Source of the DNA: Akkermansiaceae bacterium
GTDB lineage: Bacteria > Verrucomicrobiota > Verrucomicrobiia > Verrucomicrobiales > Akkermansiaceae
NCBI GenBank assembly: GCA_022510805.1
Contig: JAFLSS010000013.1
Coordinates: forward strand, 1 to 40,772
Length of the DNA: 40,772 bases
Reading direction: 5' to 3'
The translations under genes were made by a program, and so were the position numbers. This document shows, in pieces, positions 32,845-39,775 of the stretch (positions within the stretch are counted from its first letter, which is position 1; each line of letters begins with the position of its first letter). A model generated the notes under the pieces. That model was not told the origin of the DNA. It saw only the letters and a list, made by a program, of their open reading frames with translations, and ran no database searches.

Positions 32845-32921
32845 GCGCATGTGGGTGGTGGTGCAAGTGTGTGAGGGTGAGCGGGTAGTGCGGTTTGGTG
32901 TGTGTGAAAGTTAGCAAATGC

Positions 32922-32949
32922 TTGACGTGGGGCGGAAATTTTGTACAAT
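32922..32949 (+). promoter_or_regulatory. Promoter of the NSS transporter operon
   Basis: TTGACG (32922-32927), a 16-base spacer and TACAAT (32944-32949), 11 bases before the ATG at 32961. The intervening GGAGGGGACGT looks like a Shine-Dalgarno, but most of it would lie upstream of the expected transcription start, so its role in initiation is doubtful. Confidence 0.7.
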
Positions 32950-32960
32950 GGAGGGGACGT

Positions 32961-34688
32961 ATGGCCGAGAAGCAACAACAAGGGGGGGGGATTGTGTGGA
33001 GCTCTCAATTGGGGGCTATGTTGGCTGTGGCGGGGAGTGCTGTGGGCTTTGGTAATTTTTTGAGGTTTCCCGGGTTGGCGGCGCAGTATGGTGGCGGGGC
33101 GTTTATGATTGCGTATTTTTGCGCGTTTTTGCTGCTGGGGGTGCCGCTGTGCTGGGTGGAGTGGTCGATAGGGCGGCGCGCCGGGGTGATGGGGGGGCAT
33201 AGTTGTGCATCGGCGTTCATGCTGATAACGCGCTCGACGGTGTGGAAGTATTTGGGGATTGCGGGAGTGCTGGCTCCGCTGGGGATTGGTATGTATTATA
33301 TGTATTTGGAGGGGTGGACGCTGGGGTATTGTGTGAGCACGGCGACGGGGGCTCTCAATTTGCGTGGGAGTGGGGAGTTTTCGGATTTTTTTGTGCGGTT
33401 TACGGGGGCTTCTGCGGATGGTGCGGCGTATAGTGGTGAGAGCTGGCTGCCGCTGTTTTTCTTTTTGGCGGTGGTGGCGAATTTGTATGTGCTCTACCGC
33501 GGGGTGACGAAGGGGATTGAGTGGTTTTGCAAGTGGAGTATGCCGGTGCTGCTGGTGACGGCGCTGGCGGTGCTGCTGCGTGTGCTGACGCTGGGGACTC
33601 CGGATGCGGCGTATCCGCATCGCAATGTGGATCAGGGGCTGGGGTATATGTGGAATCCGTCGAAGACGGTGCTGGTGGTGGAGGGGCGGACGGTGGAGAT
33701 GGTGCCGGCTGAGGCGACTCCGCAGGAGCGGGCGGCGCTGGTGGAGCGGGTGCGCGCGGAGCGGCCCGGCCAGGTGGTGGAGGAGCGGCATATTTCGCTG
33801 CTGCAGGGTTTGCTGAATCCGGAGTTGTGGATTGCGGCGGCGGGGCAGATTTTCTTTTCGCTTTCTATTGGGTTCGGCACGGTGCTGAGCTATGCGAGCT
33901 ATGTGGGGCGGCGGCAGGATATTGCGCTCGTGTCGCTCACGGCGAATGCGGCGAATGAGGCGGTGGAGGTGGGTGTGGCGGGGATGATGATTGTGCCGGC
34001 GGCGGTGTCGCTGCTGGGAGTGGCGGCGGCAGCGGGGGCCAGTACGTTCGGCCTGGGCTTTACGGTGCTGCCGGAGGTGTTTGCGGCTATGCCCGGCGGG
34101 CAGGTGTTTGGCACGCTGTTTTTCGGGTTGTTGTTTTTGGCGGCGGTGGCGAGTTCGATTTCGATTCTCCACCCGTCGACTGCATTTTTGGAGGAGTTTT
34201 GGGGGTTGTCGCGCTCGCAGAGTGTGGCGATCATGGGGTCGTTGATGATTTTGGGGGCGTTTGCGGTGTCGTGGTTTACGGGGAATGATATGCTGGCGCT
34301 CAGCACGCTGGATTTCTGGGTGGGGACGATGTGCCTGTATTTGATCTCGACGCTGTATCTTGTGTTGTTCAGCGGGGTGTGGGGTGTCAGGAATGGCTTG
34401 CGTGAGTTGCGGCGCGGGGCGCGGATTGCGCTGCCGCCGGGGCTGGGGTTTGTGATTCGCTGGGTGACGCCGGCGATCTTGCTGGTGATTTTCGGCTCGT
34501 GGTTGTACCAAAATATGTTCGGCAGCACGAGTCCGCATATTATGAATTTGCTCAATGGTGAGCCCGGCGCTGTGCTGCCGATGGCGTGGATTCTCTGTAT
34601 TTATGTGTTTATGGCTTTTGTGGCGCATACCTCGCGCCGCTTTCACAAGAAGCGGCCGCTTTCTAAGAAAGGGGGGAGGAGCGCATGA
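32961..34688 (+). CDS. Sodium-dependent transporter of the neurotransmitter:sodium symporter family
   Basis: NSS (LeuT-fold) transporters import amino acids or similar solutes with Na+. The 575-residue protein begins with the TM1 signature SSQLGAMLAVAGSAVGFGNF (14-33) and RFPGLAAQYGGGAFMIAY, followed by GVPLCWVEWSIGRR, and has about 12 hydrophobic segments. TM6 is recognisable at AAAGQIFFSLSIGFGTVLSY. Between TM5 and TM6 an extra, charged stretch of about 45 residues (234-278, including EATPQERAALVERVRAERPG) is not typical of LeuT or MhsT. I chose the ATG at 32961 because upstream codons cover the promoter. The stop overlaps the ATG of a MetS-like small subunit, so it belongs to the MetP/MetS type (methionine/alanine import in Corynebacterium); the substrate here is unknown. 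Confidence 0.9.
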   Translation: MAEKQQQGGGIVWSSQLGAMLAVAGSAVGFGNFLRFPGLAAQYGGGAFMIAYFCAFLLLGVPLCWVEWSIGRRAGVMGGHSCASAFMLITRSTVWKYLGIAGVLAPLGIGMYYMYLEGWTLGYCVSTATGALNLRGSGEFSDFFVRFTGASADGAAYSGESWLPLFFFLAVVANLYVLYRGVTKGIEWFCKWSMPVLLVTALAVLLRVLTLGTPDAAYPHRNVDQGLGYMWNPSKTVLVVEGRTVEMVPAEATPQERAALVERVRAERPGQVVEERHISLLQGLLNPELWIAAAGQIFFSLSIGFGTVLSYASYVGRRQDIALVSLTANAANEAVEVGVAGMMIVPAAVSLLGVAAAAGASTFGLGFTVLPEVFAAMPGGQVFGTLFFGLLFLAAVASSISILHPSTAFLEEFWGLSRSQSVAIMGSLMILGAFAVSWFTGNDMLALSTLDFWVGTMCLYLISTLYLVLFSGVWGVRNGLRELRRGARIALPPGLGFVIRWVTPAILLVIFGSWLYQNMFGSTSPHIMNLLNGEPGAVLPMAWILCIYVFMAFVAHTSRRFHKKRPLSKKGGRSA

Positions 34689-34837
34689 CAATAGCCGGTA
34701 TTATCACGATGCTGCTTTCCATCGGCGCTGTGTGGTCGCTGCTCATTTGCTGTGTTCGCCGCTTGGTTCGTGAGCCGCGCGCGGCGGCTCCCCGCTCTCA
34801 ACACTCATCTACTCAACACCGTAAATCCCATGTTTAA
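34685..34837 (+). CDS. MetS-like small subunit of the NSS transporter (50 residues)
   Basis: A 50-codon gene starts at the ATG that overlaps the transporter stop (ATGA) and ends with TAA at 34835-34837. The peptide begins MTIAGIITMLLSIGAVWSLL, one membrane helix with a Trp near its end, followed by a basic CCVRRLVREPRAAAPR tail. This matches the pattern of MetS-type small subunits (one helix, I/W-rich, basic tail) encoded directly after MetP-like NSS transporters and needed for transport in Corynebacterium. The tail is longer than I expect for the family, perhaps because the sulfatase gene starts inside it: its ATG at 34830 overlaps by eight bases. Too short for default gene callers, so easily missed. 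Confidence 0.75.
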   Translation: MTIAGIITMLLSIGAVWSLLICCVRRLVREPRAAAPRSQHSSTQHRKSHV

Positions 34838-36383
34838 ACGTACTCTCAGCCTGCTTATTGGGCTTTGTATGGTTCCGCTGGCGCTGGCGGCGCAGCCGCA
34901 GAAGCTGAAGAAGCCGCGTGCGATTGTCATTTTCTATGCAGATGATCTGGGGTATCATGATACGTCCGCCTACGGGTGTGACAAGGTGCCCTGCCCGAAT
35001 TTGGATCGTCTTGCTTCGCAGGGTTTGGTGTTTTCGGATGCGCATAGTGTGAGTAGTGTGTGTACGCCTTCACGCTATTCTTTGCTCACGGGCACGTATG
35101 CGTGGCGGCGGCAGGGGATGGGGATTTTGCCCGGGGATGCGAAGCTGATATTGCCGGTGAAGGGGGAGGCGCTCACTCTGCCGGCTCTGATGCAGCGTGC
35201 CGGCTACCGCACGGCGGCTATGGGCAAGTGGCACTTGGGGCTTGGCCGCGGGAAGCAGCCGACGGATTGGAATAAGCCGGTGTCTCCCTCGCCGCGTGAG
35301 GTGGGGTTTGATGAGTCGTTTATCATGGCGGCCACGGGGGATCGCGTGCCCTGTGTGTTTATCCGCAATGGTGAGGTGGTGGGGGGGGATCCGGCGGATC
35401 CCATCCGCGTGAATTATGAGCCGAATTTCCGCTTCCCCGGGGAGCTGGTGGCGGCGGATCTCTCTCCTGCTGAGCTGAATAAAGTGATGAAGCCCTGGGG
35501 GCGCAGTGCGGATAAGCAGCATGATAAGACGATTATTGATGGTATTTCCCGCATTGGCCACATGCAGGGTGGGGCTAAGGCGCTGTGGAAGGATCAGGAT
35601 ATTGCTGATTCGATCAACCGCGCGGCGGCAGATTTTATCCGCCGGAGTGCGGGCAAGCCGATTTTCCTGTATTTCTGCACGAATGATATCCATGTGCCGC
35701 GTGATCCGCACCCGCGCCACCGCGGCAAGAGCCAGCTGGGTATCCGCGGTGATGTGACGGTGCAGATGGATGATAGTCTCGGCGCGGTGCGGGCGGCTTT
35801 GGCGAAGGCCGGGTACAAGCCGGAGGAGACGCTGTTTATTTTTACGAGTGATAATGGCCCGGTGATTTCGGATGGTTATCTGGATGGGGCGCAGAAGGAG
35901 TGTGAGGGGCACAACCCGGCGGCGCCGTTCTCCGGCGGCAAGTACACGCTGCGCGAGGGCGGCACGCGTATGCCGTTCATTGTGAGCTGGCCGGGTGTGG
36001 TGAAGCCAGGTGAGAGTAAGGCGCTTATCAGCCAGGTGGATTTGGCGCGTAGTTTGGCTGCTCTGGTGGGGGCCAAGATTCCCGAGGGGCAGATGCTGGA
36101 TAGTGAGAATCAGCTTGCGGCGCTGCTGGGGAGGGATGCGCAGGGGCGCAAGGAGCTGGTGGAGCATAATTGGGGCACGACGCTGGCGCTGCGTAGTGGG
36201 TCCATGAAGCTGATGCCCCGCAAGGGTGGCGGCTGGGAGTTGTATGATGTGGAGGCTGACCCGGCTGAGGAGCATGATTTGTCTGCTCAGCAGCCTCAGG
36301 TGGTGAAGAAGATGCAGCAGCGCATCCGCGAGATTAAGGCGCAGAACGGCGGCACGGGCTTGCCGATGTGGGGGGATAAGTGA
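34830..36383 (+). CDS. Secreted sulfatase (family S1, formylglycine-dependent)
   Basis: S1 sulfatases hydrolyse sulfate esters with a Ca ion and a formylglycine made from Cys or Ser. The 517-residue precursor has a signal peptide (MFKRTLSLLIGLCMVPLALA) and the metal site IVIFYADDLGYHD (33-45, Asp38/Asp39). The maturation motif is CTPSR, with Cys78 in SVCTPSRYSLLTG, and GKWHLG (132-137) supplies Lys133 and His135. Later come IHVPRDPHPRH and the second metal site FTSDNGP. Sulfate removal exposes mucin O-glycans, which fits the GH20 enzyme in the window. The substrate linkage cannot be read from sequence. The gene overlaps the MetS-like gene by eight bases, so it is probably translated with the transporter. 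A formylglycine-generating enzyme is not nearby. Confidence 0.92.
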   Translation: MFKRTLSLLIGLCMVPLALAAQPQKLKKPRAIVIFYADDLGYHDTSAYGCDKVPCPNLDRLASQGLVFSDAHSVSSVCTPSRYSLLTGTYAWRRQGMGILPGDAKLILPVKGEALTLPALMQRAGYRTAAMGKWHLGLGRGKQPTDWNKPVSPSPREVGFDESFIMAATGDRVPCVFIRNGEVVGGDPADPIRVNYEPNFRFPGELVAADLSPAELNKVMKPWGRSADKQHDKTIIDGISRIGHMQGGAKALWKDQDIADSINRAAADFIRRSAGKPIFLYFCTNDIHVPRDPHPRHRGKSQLGIRGDVTVQMDDSLGAVRAALAKAGYKPEETLFIFTSDNGPVISDGYLDGAQKECEGHNPAAPFSGGKYTLREGGTRMPFIVSWPGVVKPGESKALISQVDLARSLAALVGAKIPEGQMLDSENQLAALLGRDAQGRKELVEHNWGTTLALRSGSMKLMPRKGGGWELYDVEADPAEEHDLSAQQPQVVKKMQQRIREIKAQNGGTGLPMWGDK

Positions 36384-36468
36384 GATGCTCCTCCCGCGCG
36401 TGGGCCGGGGCGCAGTGGGGGGGTCTCCTCCTGCTCCCGGGCGTGCGCGGCGCCGGGCTGTGATGCCG

Positions 36469-36507
36469 CAACACCCCTGTCCACCGTGTGGTTGGACAGG
36501 GGTGTTG
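36469..36507. terminator. Bidirectional hairpin between sulfatase and prs
   Basis: CAACACCCCTGTCCA and TGGACAGGGGTGTTG form a perfect 15-bp stem with a 9-base loop between two convergent genes. On the plus strand GTTTGT follows; on the minus strand there is no T-tract. Confidence 0.75.
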
Positions 36508-36529
36508 GTTTGTATGCGGCGGCGGGGGG

Positions 36530-37459
36530 TTACACCTCGAACAGGTGTGTCACCGAGTCGTTGTTGTGGATGTTGGCAATGGCCTGTGCAAACAGCGGGG
36601 CGATGCTCACAGTGTCCACGTGGGGCCCGTAGGCCATGGGCACGGAGTTGGAGGTGAGCAGGCGCTCGATGGGGCTGCTGAGCAGGCGGGTGCGGGCTTT
36701 TTCATTGAGCACGGCGTGTGAGACGCCGGCGAAGATGCGGGCGGCGCCGTGCTGTTTGAGGATGTCGGCCGCCGCGCAGAGGGTGCCGCCGGATTCGGTC
36801 ATGTCATCGACCAGCAGCACGTCTTTGCCCTTCACGTCGCCGATGACGGCGTGGGCATCTACCTCCGTGGCGGAGATGCGCTGCTTGGCGACGATGGCGA
36901 GCTGGGTGCCGAGGATGTTGGCATAGCTCTTGGCGTTTTTCACGCCGCCGATGTCGGGGGAGACGACGACGAGGTTTTTGAGGTCATCCACGTAGTTTTC
37001 CTTGAGGTGCTTGATGAGCACGGGCAGGGAGTGGAGGTGGTCGACAGGTATTTCAAAGAAGCCTTGGATTTGGGCGGCGTGCAGATCCATGGTGAGCACG
37101 CGGTTCACGCCTGCGGCGGTGAGGAGGTTGGCCACCAGTTTGGAGGTGATGGGCACTCTGGGTTTGTCTTTGCGGTCCTGGCGGGCGTAGCCGTAGAAGG
37201 GCATGACGGCGGTGATGCGGCTGGCGCTGGCGCGGCGCACGGCGTCCACCATCACCAGGAGTTCCATCATGTTATGATTGGTGGGCGGGCAGGTGGGTTG
37301 GATGATGAAGACATCCGCCCCGCGAATGCTTTCTTTGATTTGAACAAAGCTTTCGCCATCCGGGAAAGTGTTGACGGAGGCATCGCACAGGGGGAGCCCC
37401 ATGACGTCGGCAATCTCTTGGGCGAGCTGGGGGTGAGCAGTACCGCTGATGAGTTTCAT
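36530..37459 (-). CDS. prs: Ribose-phosphate pyrophosphokinase
   Basis: Prs makes phosphoribosyl pyrophosphate from ribose 5-phosphate and ATP for purine, pyrimidine, NAD, His and Trp synthesis. The 309-residue class I enzyme has NTFPDGESFVQIKESIRGAD (30-49), the ATP-site loop FYGYARQDRKDKPR, the metal/PRPP region LTMDLHAAQIQGFF, VVSPDIGGVKNAKSYAN and the PRPP-binding loop VLLVDDMTESGGTL. Length and order are standard. It is a single-gene unit with its own promoter and a strong hairpin downstream. Confidence 0.96.
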   Translation of the reverse strand: MKLISGTAHPQLAQEIADVMGLPLCDASVNTFPDGESFVQIKESIRGADVFIIQPTCPPTNHNMMELLVMVDAVRRASASRITAVMPFYGYARQDRKDKPRVPITSKLVANLLTAAGVNRVLTMDLHAAQIQGFFEIPVDHLHSLPVLIKHLKENYVDDLKNLVVVSPDIGGVKNAKSYANILGTQLAIVAKQRISATEVDAHAVIGDVKGKDVLLVDDMTESGGTLCAAADILKQHGAARIFAGVSHAVLNEKARTRLLSSPIERLLTSNSVPMAYGPHVDTVSIAPLFAQAIANIHNNDSVTHLFEV

Positions 37460-37469
37460 AGCTGGATAG

Positions 37470-37499
37470 ATTGTAGGTGACGCCCCCTATTCTTGCCAT
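37470..37499 (-). promoter_or_regulatory. Promoter of prs, near-leaderless
   Basis: On the minus strand ATGGCA (37494-37499), an 18-base spacer and TACAAT (37470-37475), ten bases before the ATG at 37459. The -35 box is weak (four of six). Confidence 0.5.
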
Positions 37500-37557
37500 T
37501 TTGGGAAAAATAGCAATACAAAAGAGTGTCAGGAAGCATTTTTCAGCTCAGAAAAGC

Positions 37558-38193
37558 TCACTTGCCATCGGCGACGATGCCGGGGAGGCAGTTGCCGGTG
37601 TTCTGCCAGTGGCGCAGGGCGACTCCGGCGTAGACGGCAGCGATGATCAGCACGATGACGTAGATGAAGTTGAATGTGGCGGTGTTGTTGCTCTTGGTGC
37701 GGTTGAACCTGGCGGACAAGTCGCTCGCGGGGGCTGCTGTGCCGGCGGCGGCGCCGGAGGCACGCAGGGCGGGTTTTTTGAGCTGGGGCTTTTTGGCGGC
37801 GGGGGCGGCCTGCTGCGGTGCGGGCTGCACCGGGGCGGCGGCTTGCGGCGGGAGCGGCTGCATGGGGGCGGCTGCTTGCTGCGGCGGCGCGGTGGCGCCC
37901 TCCGGCACGAGGGTGATGCAGGCGGCGCCCAGGCGGTATTCTACGCCATGCATCAGGTAGTCAGAGGTGAGGGGGACGCCGTTGGCCAGGGTGCCATAGG
38001 GTGTGCCCAGGTCAGAGATGATATAGCCCTGCGGCTGGCAGGATATGCAGGCGTGCACCTCACCCAAGCCTTCCACGCCGGGGAGGCTGAGCTGACAATG
38101 AGCAGCAGTCCCGATGAGTACCTCTGCTCCGGGGACTACAGGGAGTTCGAATGTGTAGAAGTGGTTTGGTTCGGTGATGTAGATGCGTGGCAT
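37558..38193 (-). CDS. FHA-domain protein with a C-terminal membrane anchor
   Basis: FHA domains bind phosphothreonine peptides. Residues 1-95 have an FHA-like layout: VPGAEVLIGTAAHCQLSLPG, then EVHACISCQPQGYIISDLGT, where the Gly-Thr, Ser-His and Asn elements are partly changed (EVHA for the usual S-x-x-H), and GTLANGVPL. A 75-residue Pro/Ala/Gln-rich linker follows, then a single membrane helix FNFIYVIVLIIAAVYAGVAL (174-193) and a short tail. The FHA part should be cytoplasmic on a tail-anchored protein. No Ser/Thr kinase or secretion genes are adjacent, so its partner is unknown. The altered core may not bind phosphothreonine. Promoter and start are shared with no other gene. Confidence 0.8.
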   Translation of the reverse strand: MPRIYITEPNHFYTFELPVVPGAEVLIGTAAHCQLSLPGVEGLGEVHACISCQPQGYIISDLGTPYGTLANGVPLTSDYLMHGVEYRLGAACITLVPEGATAPPQQAAAPMQPLPPQAAAPVQPAPQQAAPAAKKPQLKKPALRASGAAAGTAAPASDLSARFNRTKSNNTATFNFIYVIVLIIAAVYAGVALRHWQNTGNCLPGIVADGK

Positions 38194-38203
38194 AATTTGA
38201 TTA

Positions 38204-38233
38204 CTAGTATGCCATATCCCGGTAGGAAAGCAA
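38204..38233 (-). promoter_or_regulatory. Promoter of the FHA-protein gene
   Basis: On the minus strand TTGCTT (38228-38233), an 18-base spacer and TACTAG (38204-38209), ten bases before the ATG at 38193. The -10 box is only moderate, so this is less certain than the others. Confidence 0.4.
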
Positions 38234-38263
38234 CTCTAAAATGCCGGTATCACGCAAACAAGG

Positions 38264-38292
38264 TTGACAAAGGGAAGGATTTTCGAAAAAAT
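38264..38292 (+). promoter_or_regulatory. Promoter of the phospholipase-D-like gene
   Basis: A perfect TTGACA (38264-38269), a 17-base spacer and AAAAAT (38287-38292), ten bases before the ATG at 38303. Because the -35 TTG is also an in-frame possible start codon, an automatic caller could extend the gene wrongly into the promoter. Confidence 0.6.
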
Positions 38293-38302
38293 GCTGTCAC
38301 GT

Positions 38303-38860
38303 ATGACAAGGAGTATTTGCCCGGTTGTCTCTGCTGATGGAGTTGAGTTTGTGTCGGATGCGGCGCATGGTGAGCGTGTGTTGCAGGCGGCGGCGCAGGC
38401 GCGCAGGTCGCTCTGGCTGGGGACGGCGGATATCAAGGATTTGTATGTGGCGGGGGCAGGTGGGGCGCGGCGGCCTTTTCTCGGGGTGCTGGCGGGGCTG
38501 CTGGAGCGCGGGGTGGAGGTGCGGCTGATTCATGCTAAGGAGCCGGGGGCGCTTTTTCGGCAGGATTTTGACCGCTTTCCGGGGCTGGCGGTGGGGCTGG
38601 AGCGGGTGCTTTGCCCGCGGGTGCATTTTAAGCTGGTGGTGGTGGATTCGGAGTGGTGTTATATCGGCAGTGCGAATCTGACCGGGGCGGGGATGGGGAT
38701 GAAGTCTTCTGCGCGGCGCAATTTTGAGGCCGGTGTGGTGTCTTGTCTGCCGGCGCTGGTGGCGGGGGCGATGGAGGAGTTTGACCGGGTGTGGCGCGGG
38801 GATGCCTGCGCGGGCTGCGGCCGCCGGGAGTTTTGCCCGGATCCTGTGGTGACGCGTTAG
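38303..38860 (+). CDS. Single-HKD phospholipase-D-like protein
   Basis: The 185-residue protein has one PLD-superfamily motif, VHFKLVVVDSEWCYIGSANL (HxKx4D plus GSAN), like bacterial Nuc-type nucleases that act as dimers. The N-terminal part (ERVLQAAAQARRSLWLGTAD) matches the first strand-helix unit of the fold. No signal peptide is present, so the protein is probably cytoplasmic. The C-terminus carries CAGCGRREFCPDP, a Cys cluster that could bind a metal. Length suits a single-domain nuclease or phosphodiesterase better than a cardiolipin synthase. I start it at 38303 by promoter position; 38291 is possible. Its last four bases overlap the end of psd on the other strand. Substrate unknown. 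Confidence 0.75.
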   Translation: MTRSICPVVSADGVEFVSDAAHGERVLQAAAQARRSLWLGTADIKDLYVAGAGGARRPFLGVLAGLLERGVEVRLIHAKEPGALFRQDFDRFPGLAVGLERVLCPRVHFKLVVVDSEWCYIGSANLTGAGMGMKSSARRNFEAGVVSCLPALVAGAMEEFDRVWRGDACAGCGRREFCPDPVVTR

Positions 38861-39759
38861 CCGGCCGGGTGGCCGAGGAGGTCTCCCTGGCGGGCGTAGA
38901 GTTCGTAGCCGCGGGCGGTTTGCTCGAGCAGGTCGGGCGCCAGGCGCACCCGCCCCGGCTCAAAGAGGCAGATGATGGTGGAGCCGCCAAAGGAGAAGTA
39001 GCCCTGCTCGTCTCCTTTGTGGATGCGCCGGCCGGGGGTGTAGGTTTGGTGGATGGCGCCCACGCCTGTGGCGCCGATGGCGAGGATGAGGATGTCCCCC
39101 ACCTCGGTGGTGTGCAGGCAGGTGAGCTCGCGCTTGTTTGTCCACAGCCATGAGAGGCGGCGGCGCAGGCTGTAGGGGGAGACGCTGGCCAGGGGGCCGG
39201 GGATGCGCCGGGCGGACTCGGGGGTGCCGGCGGCGGGGAAGTGGAAGCGGTGGTAGTCCACCGGGCAGAGGCGGGAGAGCAGCAGGGCGCCGTGGGCATA
39301 GCGCTCTGCCAGGGCGGGGCTGCCCAGCAGGGCCGGCAGGTCAAAGCGCTGGCCTTTCACGAAGACGTGGTCGGTGGCGGAGGCATCTGCCCAGGCGCTG
39401 TGGCGGCCATCTGCCGGGAGGGCGAGGGCGCTGCCGGGGCAGAGGGGGCGGGCTCCGGGTTTGAGGCGGCGCACGAAGAAGTCATTGAAGCTGGCAAAGC
39501 TTTCCAGCGGGCGCTCCATCTCGTCGGTGTTGATGCCGTAGTCGCGCACGAAGTCCGGCAGGGCGCGCGCGCTGCGGCGGGTGGATTTGAGGGCGCCGAT
39601 GAGGCGGGAGAAGAAGGCGCGTTTGATGAGGAGGTGGAGGCTGAGCTGCCCGAGTCCGGTGCCGTACACCCAGCGCATGCTGCGCTCGCCGAGGATGCGC
39701 TCCTGCTCGAGCTGGCGGGTGTAGCGGTTGTAGAAGATGATGGGCCGGGTGCTGCTCAT
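38857..39759 (-). CDS. psd: Phosphatidylserine decarboxylase
   Basis: Psd makes phosphatidylethanolamine from phosphatidylserine at the inner membrane and cuts itself to form a pyruvoyl group. The 300-residue protein (ATG at 39759; a GTG at 39768 would add three residues) has FASFNDFFVRRLKPGARPL (about 88-106), PADGRHSAW with the catalytic Asp, CPVDYHRFHFPAAG with the His, GAIHQTYTPGRRIHKGDEQG and the self-cleavage motif FGGSTIICLF, where cleavage before Ser260 gives the pyruvoyl chain. It lies 16 bases after nuoC and is probably co-transcribed, although the functions are unrelated. The GGST rather than LGST form is the variant common in larger Psd proteins. Confidence 0.93.
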   Translation of the reverse strand: MSSTRPIIFYNRYTRQLEQERILGERSMRWVYGTGLGQLSLHLLIKRAFFSRLIGALKSTRRSARALPDFVRDYGINTDEMERPLESFASFNDFFVRRLKPGARPLCPGSALALPADGRHSAWADASATDHVFVKGQRFDLPALLGSPALAERYAHGALLLSRLCPVDYHRFHFPAAGTPESARRIPGPLASVSPYSLRRRLSWLWTNKRELTCLHTTEVGDILILAIGATGVGAIHQTYTPGRRIHKGDEQGYFSFGGSTIICLFEPGRVRLAPDLLEQTARGYELYARQGDLLGHPAG

Positions 39760-39775
39760 ATGACCCACGCCGGCA

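Larger units (their letters stand above)
32624..32960. other. Divergent intergenic region between the glycan operon and the NSS transporter
   Basis: This 337-base stretch holds the operon leader (32631-32659), an AT-rich centre without a supported ORF (32690-32820), a 20-base inverted repeat (32659-32678 and 32825-32844) and the transporter promoter (32922-32949). A perfect TTGACA at 32821-32826 overlaps the right arm but has no matching -10 box (TGCGCA at 17 bases), so it is not called as a promoter. Confidence 0.6.

Noticed and set aside
32821-32849. TTGACA at 32821 as a second transporter promoter
   Set aside because: No -10 box at 16-18 bases (TGCGCA); the better promoter is at 32922-32949.
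32766-34691. 641-codon ORF on the minus strand opposite the NSS transporter
   Set aside because: Almost pure His/Arg/Pro/Gln, no domain; the plus-strand frame has a complete NSS signature and a promoter.
35070-36275. 401-codon minus-strand ORF opposite the sulfatase
   Set aside because: Antisense shadow; the sulfatase has signal peptide, CTPSR motif and metal sites in the other strand.
38264-38302. TTG start for the phospholipase-D-like gene
   Set aside because: The TTG is the first half of a consensus -35 box at the right distance from an AAAAAT -10 box and an ATG.
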